A DNA stretch of 19,142 bases from DASXRA01 sp035263725 (GTDB lineage Bacteria; Actinomycetota; Actinomycetes; Mycobacteriales; Jatrophihabitantaceae): assembly GCA_035263725.1 (NCBI GenBank), contig DATFRC010000019.1, positions 1 to 19,142 on the forward strand. Reading direction: 5' to 3'. Shown here piece after piece: positions 1 through 6,417 of the stretch; positions within the stretch are counted from its first letter, which is position 1; the number at the start of each line of letters is the position of its first letter. The notes below the pieces were generated by a model that saw nothing but the letters and a program-made list of their open reading frames with translations, had not been told where the DNA came from and did not search any database. Position numbers and translations under genes: made by a program.

Positions 1-6
1 AAATAC

Positions 7-82
7 TGGTGGAGCTGAGGGGACTCGAACCCCTGACCCCCACACTGCCAGTGTGGTGCGCTACCAGCTGCGCCACAGCCCC
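7..82 (-). tRNA. tRNA-Ala, anticodon GGC
   Basis: Read on the minus strand this folds as a standard 76-nt tRNA. The 7-bp acceptor stem pairs GGGGCTG (82-76) with CAGCTCC (17-11), with one G-U pair. The D arm is GCGC/GCGC. The anticodon stem CCACA/TGTGG closes a 7-nt loop with anticodon GGC (49-47), which reads the alanine codon GCC. The T arm carries TTCGAGT. The discriminator is A at position 10 and the CCA end is encoded at 9-7. A 6-bp hairpin (90-105) lies just upstream of the mature 5' end and may be part of the leader; no clear promoter was identified. Confidence 0.96.
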
Positions 83-264
83 AAACCGGCGGTCCAGCCG
101 GACCGACAAGCAATCGTACACACGCCATCGGGGCACCGCAGCGCGCGGCGGACGTGCTCGAAAATGCGCCTCACGCCACGCCGGGACCCCCCGGAATACC
201 GGGGGTTCAGGGCCTTCGCTCATACTGGAGGCTGGTACGTACCCGACGATCAAGGGAGATGTGC
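83..264. other. divergent intergenic region between tRNA-Ala and HU
   Basis: This 182-nt gap should hold the promoters of the tRNA (minus) and of HU (plus). Two small hairpins are visible: 90-105 (6-bp stem, 4-nt loop), next to the tRNA 5' end, and 188-205 (7-bp stem CCCCCGG/CCGGGGG, loop AATA), in the probable HU leader. I found no convincing -35/-10 pair for either gene. Confidence 0.4.
252..258 (+). promoter_or_regulatory. ribosome binding site that sets the HU start
   Basis: The purine run AAGGGAG lies 6 nt upstream of GTG at 265 and directly abuts ATG at 259. The spacing favours the GTG at 265 as the real start. This gives an HU protein that begins MNRKEL, as is typical of the family. 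Confidence 0.75.
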
Positions 265-540
265 GTGAACCGCAAGGAACTCGTGGCTGCCGTGGCTGAC
301 GAGGCCTCGCTCGAGCAGAAGACCGTCGACGCGGTCCTACGTGCCCTGCAGGCCACGTTGGAGGACGCCGCTGCCAAGGGTGAGAAGGTCAGCGTGCCGG
401 GTTTCTTCGCGCTGTCTGTCGGCCATAGTGCCGCGCGCGAGGGCCGCAACCCGGCGACCGGGGCAACGATCACGATCCCGGCGCGCAACACGGTCAAGCT
501 CACCGCAGGCAGCACGCTGAAGGACGCTGCTAACCGGTAA
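265..540 (+). CDS. hup: HU family DNA-binding protein
   Basis: This is a 91-residue nucleoid-associated protein of the HU/IHF family, which binds and bends DNA as a dimer. The N-terminal helical part (NRKELVAAVADEA) is followed by the family signature GRNPATGATITIPA near residues 57-70, the DNA-binding beta arm, and a short C-terminal helix. The length matches classical HU. It lacks the long lysine-rich tail of mycobacterial HU. An upstream in-frame ATG at 154 would add 37 residues with no HU similarity, so the GTG preceded by AAGGGAG was chosen. The gene stands alone and converges on the copper operon across a strong terminator. Confidence 0.93.
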   Translation: MNRKELVAAVADEASLEQKTVDAVLRALQATLEDAAAKGEKVSVPGFFALSVGHSAAREGRNPATGATITIPARNTVKLTAGSTLKDAANR

Positions 541-589
541 CCAGCAAGCCCGGCAAGTAGCGAACAGCGGAACCGAAGCCAACCGGACG

Positions 590-627
590 GGCCGGTCGGC
601 GGGGTAACGATGCCCCGCCGACCGGCC
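590..627. terminator. bidirectional terminator hairpin between HU and the copper operon
   Basis: A perfect 15-bp inverted repeat (590-604 and 613-627) flanks an 8-nt loop. It lies 49 nt past the HU stop and 8 nt past the stop of the minus-strand fusion gene, so it can end transcription from both sides. It has no T run, which is common for actinobacterial terminators. Confidence 0.85.
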
Positions 628-635
628 TGAACGCA

Positions 636-1952
636 TCAGGGGCTAGGGGTGGACGTCGACGTCGATGTCGAGCCGGACGGCGAGGGTGACGGGGATGTCG
701 ACGCCTTGGCGGCCGCCTTCGCCACCGCGGCGTCGAACGATGCCTTGTCGACACTGCCCAGCTTGTTGCCGTTGACCATGACCGTCGGCGTTCCGCTGAC
801 CCCGCGCTGAGACGCCTTGTCGGTAATGGCGGCGACGAGCGACTTGTGCTGCTCACCGCTCATGCAGCTCTGGAACGTGGTGAGGTCGTTCCCCTTGATG
901 CCCGCCTGTTTGGCGTAGTCGAGCAGCTGCGTGTTCGATCGACCGTGACTGCCTTCCGCCGGCTGCACCTGCTGCCCACTGCTGTCCTTGCCGTACAGGA
1001 CGTCGTGGTACTTCACGAAGTCCGCGACGCTGACGTCGGAGGCGCAAAGCGCTGCGTTGGCTGCCCGTGACGAATAGCGGTTGCCGCTCGACGCACTGTC
1101 CAGGAACGCCATGGTGTGGTAGCGAGCCTCGATCTGATTCGCCTTGATCTTTGCGGCGATGTCCTGGCCCGTGCTCTGCTCGAACTGCAGGCAGATAGGG
1201 CATTGGAAATCCTCGTACACGTCGACCGTGACCGGCGCGTTCGACTTGCCTGCCACCACGCCGTTGGCAACGGACGCGTTAGTTGCGGTGACGTCACCCT
1301 GGATCTTCGCGCGGTTCGCCTGCACACCGATTCCGATCACGCTCACCAGCACCACGACGAGACCCAATGCCAGGGTGACATAGCGGGTGCGAATCTCCGC
1401 TTCACGGCGGCGCGCCTCGAGCATGGCGTTGTATTTGCGCTGGCCCTGCTCGCTGCGCATGCGCTTCGCCGATGGCATCTCAACCTGGTCGTTGCGGGCC
1501 AGGAACTCGTCGATCGAGAATCGGGTTATCGGCCATATCACGAGGTATGCCGACACCGCGATCAGCCCGACGTCGCGAAGGATGTCCAGCGTGTAGTGCG
1601 TTGATCCGATCGTCGTCCCACCGCCGCCGAAGCAGCCGCACTCGAGCTTGAGTCCGCGCGCGCTCGCCTGGATCAGCCCGATCAGGAACACGAACAGCAG
1701 CAGGCCGGACACGATCGCGGCGGCGCGGGTCACGATGCCCAGGATGAGAAGGACACCGATGCACACCTCGAGCACCGGCAGCCCGTAGCCGATCGCCTTG
1801 GACATCCACTCCGGTGTCACGTCATACGCGCGGACGGCCTGCACGAAGCCGCGCGGGTTGCCGAGCTTCGACCAGGCGGCCCAGATCCAGATCCCCCCCA
1901 GCACGACCCGGGCGACGGTGCCGACCCAGGGTCGGATCGAGGTCCAGTTCAC
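636..1952 (-). CDS. MauE/DoxX membrane domain fused to a DsbA-like thiol oxidoreductase
   Basis: This 438-residue protein joins two redox modules. Residues 1-145 form a four-helix MauE/DoxX-type membrane domain (helices near 9-29, 55-75, 78-98 and 125-142) with a Cys-Gly-Cys pair at 105-107. A charged linker (150-190) follows, then a fifth helix (191-211). An extracytoplasmic DsbA-like thioredoxin domain (about 235-415) carries the active site CPIC at 251-254, the cis-proline loop SGTPT (Pro389) and extra cysteines at 303 and 363. The C-terminus (418-438) is a Ser/Thr/Pro tail. It starts with GTG, preceded by AAGGAGG (1966-1960) at 7-nt spacing, and overlaps the SCO1 stop as GTGA. Likely role by inference: thiol-disulfide exchange outside the membrane, perhaps keeping the SCO1 cysteines in the right redox state. 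The domain calls are firm, the partner is not. Confidence 0.88.
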   Translation of the reverse strand: MNWTSIRPWVGTVARVVLGGIWIWAAWSKLGNPRGFVQAVRAYDVTPEWMSKAIGYGLPVLEVCIGVLLILGIVTRAAAIVSGLLLFVFLIGLIQASARGLKLECGCFGGGGTTIGSTHYTLDILRDVGLIAVSAYLVIWPITRFSIDEFLARNDQVEMPSAKRMRSEQGQRKYNAMLEARRREAEIRTRYVTLALGLVVVLVSVIGIGVQANRAKIQGDVTATNASVANGVVAGKSNAPVTVDVYEDFQCPICLQFEQSTGQDIAAKIKANQIEARYHTMAFLDSASSGNRYSSRAANAALCASDVSVADFVKYHDVLYGKDSSGQQVQPAEGSHGRSNTQLLDYAKQAGIKGNDLTTFQSCMSGEQHKSLVAAITDKASQRGVSGTPTVMVNGNKLGSVDKASFDAAVAKAAAKASTSPSPSPSGSTSTSTSTPSP

Positions 1953-2572
1953 GAAGACGCCTCCTTGGAGACCAGCGGTAGATCGTGGGCGATCTGGTCC
2001 GATTCGTTGTCGCTTTGCAAGTACTTGACGTGTGCGTAGTCGTCAGCACCGTAGAGCAACACGTCCGCGGCGTGCGTCTGGCCCCCATCCTCGGCGAGAA
2101 CGACGTGGGCAGCGGCCTGCGCGGCATCGATCTGGGCCTGGGTGCCGGTGAGGCCGACGAACTTGGTGGGCAGATCTGTGTCGAAGTGCCGCAGCCACGC
2201 GGCAATCACGTGACCGGTGTCGCGCTTGACGTCCGTTGTGACGAAGACCACTTGTGTTTGGGACCGCACCGCGGCCGGCTGCTCGGCAACGGCCTGCGCA
2301 ATGTCGGCCATCGTCGTCGGGCAGATGTCCGGGCAGTGCGTGTAGCCGAAGTACAACAGCGTCGGGTGTCCGGCGGTCTGACTGAACGAGAATCGCTTGC
2401 CGGTCGTGTCGGTGAGCGTGAATGACGGCCGGGGCAGCGGCGGCACGAGCCCGAACCCCTGATACGGGCCCGCCTGCGGCTGGTTGTTCAGGTCGGACGG
2501 TTTAGGCTTGGCACCTCCGGACGAGCAGCCAGCCAGCAGGACGAGGGCCAGGAGCAGCACTGCACGCCTCAT
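1949..2572 (-). CDS. SCO1/SenC family copper-delivery lipoprotein
   Basis: This 207-residue protein has a short lipoprotein signal ending in LLAGC, with Cys16 as the lipidation site, so it should be anchored on the outer face of the membrane. The SCO1 fold follows: FTLTDTTGKRF at 51-61, then the copper-binding CPDIC (Cys80, Cys84), and a later His167 in THAADVLLYG, which fits the third ligand of SCO1 proteins. The family delivers copper to the CuA site of cytochrome c oxidase subunit II and can act in thiol exchange. Both ends overlap neighbours by 4 nt (ATGA with the PCu(A)C gene, GTGA with the MauE-DsbA fusion), so it is translationally coupled within the operon. Confidence 0.93.
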   Translation of the reverse strand: MRRAVLLLALVLLAGCSSGGAKPKPSDLNNQPQAGPYQGFGLVPPLPRPSFTLTDTTGKRFSFSQTAGHPTLLYFGYTHCPDICPTTMADIAQAVAEQPAAVRSQTQVVFVTTDVKRDTGHVIAAWLRHFDTDLPTKFVGLTGTQAQIDAAQAAAHVVLAEDGGQTHAADVLLYGADDYAHVKYLQSDNESDQIAHDLPLVSKEASS

Positions 2573-3060
2573 CGAGGCGGCTCCGCGTTGATCGCGATCA
2601 CGGGTGCCGAAACGTTGACCGGACCGGCGTTGGCGAAATCCAACTCCAGGTTGACGTACTGCCCGGGCCGTAGCGTCCCGACAAGGTGCTCGATCATTAC
2701 ATGACCTTTACCTGGCTTGAGTGTGACGCTGCTGTGCGCCGGGATGCGCAGCCCGGCTGCCGATTCCTGCATCCCGCCGCTGGCGTCCTCGGTCATTAGC
2801 GCCGCGCTCTCCCCCGCACCGGACGCGACGCTGATAAGCGTGTCGTCGGTGCCCGTTGTGTTGTAGACGGTGAAGTAAGCGGCCGCGACATCGGGGGATG
2901 CCGGCTCCCGGACGTACGCCCCGCTCACCACGATCGGGTCCGTGGCGGCGCCGCCGAGGCCGCCGCTTACCGCCTGGGGCACGGCGCCACGGATCAGCCC
3001 GGCGAAGCCCACGACGGCGACCGCGGCGGCGACGAACGCCGATGGGCGGAGACGGTTCAT
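2569..3060 (-). CDS. PCu(A)C-type periplasmic copper chaperone
   Basis: This 163-residue protein has an N-terminal membrane or signal segment (residues 6-25), then a cupredoxin-like PCu(A)C domain with AAYFTVYNTTGTDDTL at 60-75 and the C-terminal metal site GHVM (His120, Met122). Known members bind Cu(I) through a His/Met set and pass it to CuA of cytochrome oxidase together with SCO1. Here the usual first histidine appears replaced by methionine: the segment reads AALMTEDASGGM, giving Met89, Met97, His120 and Met122. The start was placed at ATG 3060, which overlaps the YcnI stop as ATGA. A longer reading frame upstream only runs through the YcnI gene in another frame. Confidence 0.9.
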   Translation of the reverse strand: MNRLRPSAFVAAAVAVVGFAGLIRGAVPQAVSGGLGGAATDPIVVSGAYVREPASPDVAAAYFTVYNTTGTDDTLISVASGAGESAALMTEDASGGMQESAAGLRIPAHSSVTLKPGKGHVMIEHLVGTLRPGQYVNLELDFANAGPVNVSAPVIAINAEPPR

Positions 3061-3506
3061 GTCGTGCGCCGCCTGAGGATCGCCACGGCGAGTGCGACGA
3101 CCGCAACAGCCAGGGCGACGCTCGCGAGAACCACAGAACCAGTCTCCCTGCTGCCCGAATGCGTGCTCGCCGGCGGGTTCGCCACCGCCAGCTTCAGCGT
3201 CGGCGCCGGGTGCTCGGGTTCGACGGTGCTGCCCGGTGCGGGCACGTCGGTCCAGTGCACCTGCGAACCGTCGCTGTAAACCTGGATGGCCTTGAACGTG
3301 ATCGTGGCAGCCTTGGGCAGCGGTCCCGCGCTCACCACGAACTCGTCGAACTCGCCCGGCTTGATCGCCGTCGCTGCAGTGTCCGTCAGCACCGCTTCGC
3401 CGCCCTGCGTCGCGTCCGGCGAGCTGACCGTGACGTGGGCGTACGCGGGCGCGGCCAGCGCGAGCCATGCGGCGACGACCCCAGCAGCGACGACGGGCAG
3501 GCGCAT
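3057..3506 (-). CDS. YcnI family (DUF1775) copper-associated protein, shortened
   Basis: This 149-residue protein has a clear signal peptide (1-23, cut after AYA), leaving His24 as the mature N-terminus. HVTVSSPDATQGGEAVL is the typical YcnI opening. The C-terminal half is also typical (IKPGEFDEFVVSAGPLP, then FKAIQVYSDG and EPEHPAPTLKL), and ends in one membrane helix (about 124-144) and RRR. From memory, family members are near 200 residues or more. The central beta-strand region between AVLT and IKPGEF is missing here, with no frameshift or stop at the join (residues 41-48). The ribosome site AAAGGG (3521-3516) lies 9 nt from the ATG and touches the CopCD stop. YcnI proteins bind Cu(II) outside the membrane and sit in copper loci. 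Confidence 0.87.
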   Translation of the reverse strand: MRLPVVAAGVVAAWLALAAPAYAHVTVSSPDATQGGEAVLTDTAATAIKPGEFDEFVVSAGPLPKAATITFKAIQVYSDGSQVHWTDVPAPGSTVEPEHPAPTLKLAVANPPASTHSGSRETGSVVLASVALAVAVVALAVAILRRRTT

Positions 3507-3520
3507 CGATTTTGACCCTT

Positions 3521-5194
3521 TCAGTAAAGGCGGATCTTGGTGTCGGCGACGACGGAGTCGAACTCGGACGTCCGGACTGTGAGAGTGATCGTCCAGCGCC
3601 CCGCGGACGGCAGCACGACCCCCGACGCGGAGTACTCGGCGCCGCTGGCACTCAGCGGAATTGTGATCGGGCCCAGTTGCTTGTCGGGCAGCGCGGCGGT
3701 GGCGGTCAGTCGCTGCGGTTTCGGGCCGGGCGACAGCGCGACGGTGACGGTCACCGGCCCGTGTCGTCCCGGGTCGAGCGTGACCGTTGCGATGCGACCA
3801 TCGCCCAGCGCGACGTGCGCCGAGCGCGCTCTGCCCCGATCGGTGGCCAGCGCCGCCTTACCGGGCGGCTCGGCGACCAGCACGGACGTCACCGCGAGCA
3901 CCGCAACGCCGACGGCAAGCTCGGCGAAAACGCTGCGCCGCAGCCGCGCGACCGGTGTGGCGACGACCTCGACCGGCGGCGGAACGACCTCTACCGGCGT
4001 GTCGGTCATTGCGTACGCCACGGTACGGACGTACCGGCGCTGCACGACGACCCGCGAGAGATTGGCCACGGCGAGGATGCAAAGGAAAAGCGCAACCTTG
4101 ACCAGGACGAGCTGCCCGTACCGCGTGGACACGAGCGCGTCCACGGTGCCGACGCCCAGCCACGCCTGGTATGTGCCACTCACGGCCAGGACGGCCACGC
4201 AGCACATCGCGGTGCGCGAGAACACAGGCAAAACCCGGCGCAGTTCGCTCGGCTCACCGCGGGGCAGCACGGCCACCAGCAGGTACGCCAGCCCGCCGAG
4301 CCAGGTGGCCATAGCGGCGAGGTGGCCGGCGTAGCTCGTCATCGTCAGCCAGCGTGGATTTTCCGACTCGGCGTGCCCGCTCGCCGCATAGGTCAGCACG
4401 ATGCCGATGCCCAGCGCGCCGGAGACCTCGGCCAGCCGGCTGCGGTGCGGGTCGCGCAGCTGCGCACCCAGCACCAGGCCCAACGCGCCGAGCAGCAGCA
4501 GCCGTGCCGAGTGCGCCGTGCCGTACGTGGTGTGCAGCGTGGCGTCGAGCAGCTGCCAGCTCCCGAGTTGGCCCAGCCCCTCGCCGGCCACGTAGGGACC
4601 CTGCACGAGCACCTCGGCCAGCGCGGCCACCGTCGTCGTGGCCCAGCCGCCCCAGGCCAGCGCCCGCGCGCGGCGATCGTCACGTCCCTCCGGCCAGACG
4701 GTGAGCAGCAGCCACGCGCCGACGAGCAGAGCCAGGCCGGCGAATGCCAGCCAGCGGACGACGTCGAAGACCACACTTGTCGAACCGTCCACAGTGGACG
4801 ATGGCGCGGTGCCGGCGGCCAGCGACCCGCTGCCGACGACGAAGCGGATCGCGCCCGCGACGGGGTGGCCGTCGGCCGAAATGACGCGGAAGCTGGCCGT
4901 GTAGGTGCCGTCCCCCGGCCCGGACTTGACGGCTACGGCGATCTTCGAGCCGACGCCGTTCGGATGCGACGGCTGCCCCGAGTCCACGCGCCGGCCGGCC
5001 TGGTCGACAACGCGCAGGTAGCCCTCGGCGTTGAGGGTCACGGCCTGGTCGAACGTGATCGAGACTTGCGTCGGCGCCGTCTTCAGCCGAGAGCCGTCCA
5101 CCGGGTCTGAGCCGACGACGGTCGCGTGCGCCCAGGCGGGCGGCGCGGCAATCAGTACCAGGCCGAACACCGCGGCGACGAGCAGCTTCTTCAC
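3521..5194 (-). CDS. CopC-CopD fusion copper-binding membrane protein
   Basis: This 557-residue protein has a signal peptide (1-22, ending PPAWA) and a CopC domain (about 23-120) with mature N-terminal His23 and DGHP (Asp108, His110), the expected Cu(II) ligands. A CopD membrane domain of about eight helices follows (roughly 142-450) and includes the histidine helix GHLAAMATWLGG. The C-terminus (about 455-557) is a soluble beta-rich domain. CopC captures Cu(II) outside the cell and CopD is thought to carry it inward. The start is GTG 5194, overlapping the anti-sigma stop as GTGA. A further 182 codons upstream lie in the wrong frame through the anti-sigma gene and were excluded. No in-frame break was seen. 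Confidence 0.93.
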   Translation of the reverse strand: MKKLLVAAVFGLVLIAAPPAWAHATVVGSDPVDGSRLKTAPTQVSITFDQAVTLNAEGYLRVVDQAGRRVDSGQPSHPNGVGSKIAVAVKSGPGDGTYTASFRVISADGHPVAGAIRFVVGSGSLAAGTAPSSTVDGSTSVVFDVVRWLAFAGLALLVGAWLLLTVWPEGRDDRRARALAWGGWATTTVAALAEVLVQGPYVAGEGLGQLGSWQLLDATLHTTYGTAHSARLLLLGALGLVLGAQLRDPHRSRLAEVSGALGIGIVLTYAASGHAESENPRWLTMTSYAGHLAAMATWLGGLAYLLVAVLPRGEPSELRRVLPVFSRTAMCCVAVLAVSGTYQAWLGVGTVDALVSTRYGQLVLVKVALFLCILAVANLSRVVVQRRYVRTVAYAMTDTPVEVVPPPVEVVATPVARLRRSVFAELAVGVAVLAVTSVLVAEPPGKAALATDRGRARSAHVALGDGRIATVTLDPGRHGPVTVTVALSPGPKPQRLTATAALPDKQLGPITIPLSASGAEYSASGVVLPSAGRWTITLTVRTSEFDSVVADTKIRLY

Positions 5195-5844
5195 GCGACC
5201 CCTCGCAGGTCGCGCCCGTCGTCCTCGTCGCCCGCCGCGGGAGCGGAACGGCGCTCGGGTGGCAGCGCCCGTTCGGCACGAGCGAGCGCGTACACGAGCG
5301 CGAGCCCGGCGAGGATGGCGAGGTGCGTCGCCAGCCGTCCCACGGCGACGGCGCCGCTCGCCACGTCCCTCAGACTGAGCGCCGCCAGCACCCCCACGAA
5401 GACCGCGAGCCCGGGCAGCAGCCCGGCGGCGCGTTGGGGACGTATTGCGGTGGCGAGAAACGCAGCGCCGAGTGCGACGTTCCAGGCGGCGTTCTCGTGC
5501 GCGGCGTGCACCGACATGGCCATGTCGATGTTGCCGCCGAACAGGGACGGCGCCCCGATGCCGATCTGGGCAGCGCCCACCACTACGAGCGCCAGCCGCA
5601 GTAGGCGCCGCCGGCGCAGTACCCGGCGCGCTGGTAGCGCGGCGCCGGCCAAGATGCGCTCTGCCAGGTCGGGAACCTCGGCGGCGCCGAGGCGGGCCTG
5701 CCGGGTCACCCGGGTCGCCGCCTCGAGCCATCGGGCACAATCGACGCAGCTCGTGAGGTGATGGTCGAGCACCGTCGCCGACATGCCGATCGGCTCACCG
5801 TCCAGGTGCGCCGAGGCGGCCTCGCGGAACCGATCGCACTTCAC
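5191..5844 (-). CDS. zinc-finger (zf-HC2) membrane anti-sigma factor
   Basis: This 217-residue protein opens with an anti-sigma zinc finger: Cys3, then His29-x3-Cys33-x2-Cys36 (HHLTSCVDC), the HCC motif of ZAS-type anti-sigma factors. After a basic stretch (75-81) it has about four membrane helices (82-103, 118-135, 142-158, 172-190). The first loop holds Met108, Met110, His113 and His116, which could bind metal. Start GTG 5844 was chosen because the zinc finger begins there; upstream codons in the frame do not resemble the family. No ribosome site precedes it, so it may be leaderless. It is divergent from the sigma gene and is coupled by GTGA to CopCD. It most likely binds the SigC-like factor and may sense copper or redox; the signal is inferred. 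Confidence 0.85.
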   Translation of the reverse strand: MKCDRFREAASAHLDGEPIGMSATVLDHHLTSCVDCARWLEAATRVTRQARLGAAEVPDLAERILAGAALPARRVLRRRRLLRLALVVVGAAQIGIGAPSLFGGNIDMAMSVHAAHENAAWNVALGAAFLATAIRPQRAAGLLPGLAVFVGVLAALSLRDVASGAVAVGRLATHLAILAGLALVYALARAERALPPERRSAPAAGDEDDGRDLRGVA

Positions 5845-5854
5845 GCATGTACTA

Positions 5855-5881
5855 GTCGGCGGAACCGGCGCGCTGGTTCCC
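5855..5881 (-). promoter_or_regulatory. candidate ECF promoter of the copper operon
   Basis: On the minus strand GGGAAC (5881-5876) is followed after 17 nt (5875-5859) by CGAC (5858-5855), about 10 nt before the GTG of the anti-sigma gene. The -35-like GGGAAC fits ECF-type and reported SigC-type -35 elements (SSSAAT, from memory). The -10 match is weaker. The spacing would put the transcript start at or close to the GTG, in line with the missing ribosome site. Confidence 0.4.
5861..5880. repeat. inverted repeat GGAACC-N8-GGTTCC in the sigma/anti-sigma gap
   Basis: Two perfect 6-nt arms (5861-5866 and 5875-5880) are separated by 8 nt in the 48-nt gap between the divergent genes. Each arm carries a GGAAC-like -35 motif, one on each strand, so it could be a paired promoter or operator. 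The sigma gene also has its ribosome site GAGGAG at 5882-5887, directly next to it. Confidence 0.5.
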
Positions 5882-5892
5882 GAGGAGTTTCC

Positions 5893-6417
5893 GTGGACGA
5901 GCTGGACCCGATCACCGAGGCGGCGCTTCGCGCCCGTCGCGGGGACGCAGTGTCGGCAGCGGCGTTCGTCCGCGCCACCCAGGCGGATGTGTGGCGGCTC
6001 TGTGCACACCTGTCGACCCGGGATAGCGCCGACGACCTCACCCAGGAGACGTACGCGCGGGCGTTCGCGTCGCTGCATCGCTTCGCCGGCCGGTCGTCGG
6101 CCCGGACCTGGCTGCTGTCGATCGCCCGGCGGGTGTGCGCCGACGCAGTGCGCGCCGCTGTCCGGGCCCGGTCGCTCGCGCCGCCGGCCCGGGCAGCCAC
6201 TGATCCGGCAGAGGCGGTGACACTGCGGGCGCTGCTCGGCACGCTGGACAGCAAGCGGCGCGAGGCGTTCGTGCTCACTCAGCTCGTGGGGCTGTCCTAT
6301 GCGGAGGCAGCCGACGTCTGCGGTTGCCCGGTGGGCACCATCCGCTCGCGGGTGGCGCGCGCCCGCAATGACCTGGTCAGCGCGTTCGGGGGCACAGCCC
6401 GGTCCGCCTCAGGCTGA
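5893..6417 (+). CDS. sigC: ECF RNA polymerase sigma factor, SigC-like
   Basis: This 174-residue protein has region 2 at about 18-88 (DVWRLCAHLSTRDSADDLTQ, then RTWLLSIARR) and region 4 at about 110-165 (LSYAEAADVCGCPVGTIRSR, the helix-turn-helix for the -35 site). The run SADDLTQET, SSARTWLL, LTQLxGLSYAxAAxVCGCPVGTIRSRVARAR closely follows mycobacterial SigC as I remember it. SigC has been linked to copper acquisition in Mycobacterium, which fits the copper genes here. Start GTG 5893 is set by GAGGAG 5 nt upstream. A longer frame upstream overlaps the divergent anti-sigma gene and was rejected. Its last 9 nt overlap the convergent DUF3817 gene. Confidence 0.9.
   Translation: MDELDPITEAALRARRGDAVSAAAFVRATQADVWRLCAHLSTRDSADDLTQETYARAFASLHRFAGRSSARTWLLSIARRVCADAVRAAVRARSLAPPARAATDPAEAVTLRALLGTLDSKRREAFVLTQLVGLSYAEAADVCGCPVGTIRSRVARARNDLVSAFGGTARSASG

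Noticed and set aside
644..705. Short repeats (gtcgacgtcgatgtcga) at the end of the fusion gene
   Set aside because: They encode the Ser/Thr/Pro tail of the protein; simple codon repetition explains them, and they are not a CRISPR or mobile repeat.
3467..5110. Plus-strand frame of 547 codons opposite CopCD
   Set aside because: It is antisense to a well supported CopC-CopD gene. Its composition (Arg, Gln, His, Gly, Asp rich, no domains) is typical of GC-rich shadow frames.
5195..5740. N-terminal extension of CopCD by 182 codons
   Set aside because: The stretch is proline and arginine rich, lies in another frame of the anti-sigma gene, and would bury the CopC signal peptide inside the protein.
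5758..5892. N-terminal extension of the SigC-like factor
   Set aside because: It overlaps the divergent anti-sigma start and lacks sigma similarity. GTG 5893 has GAGGAG at 5-nt spacing.
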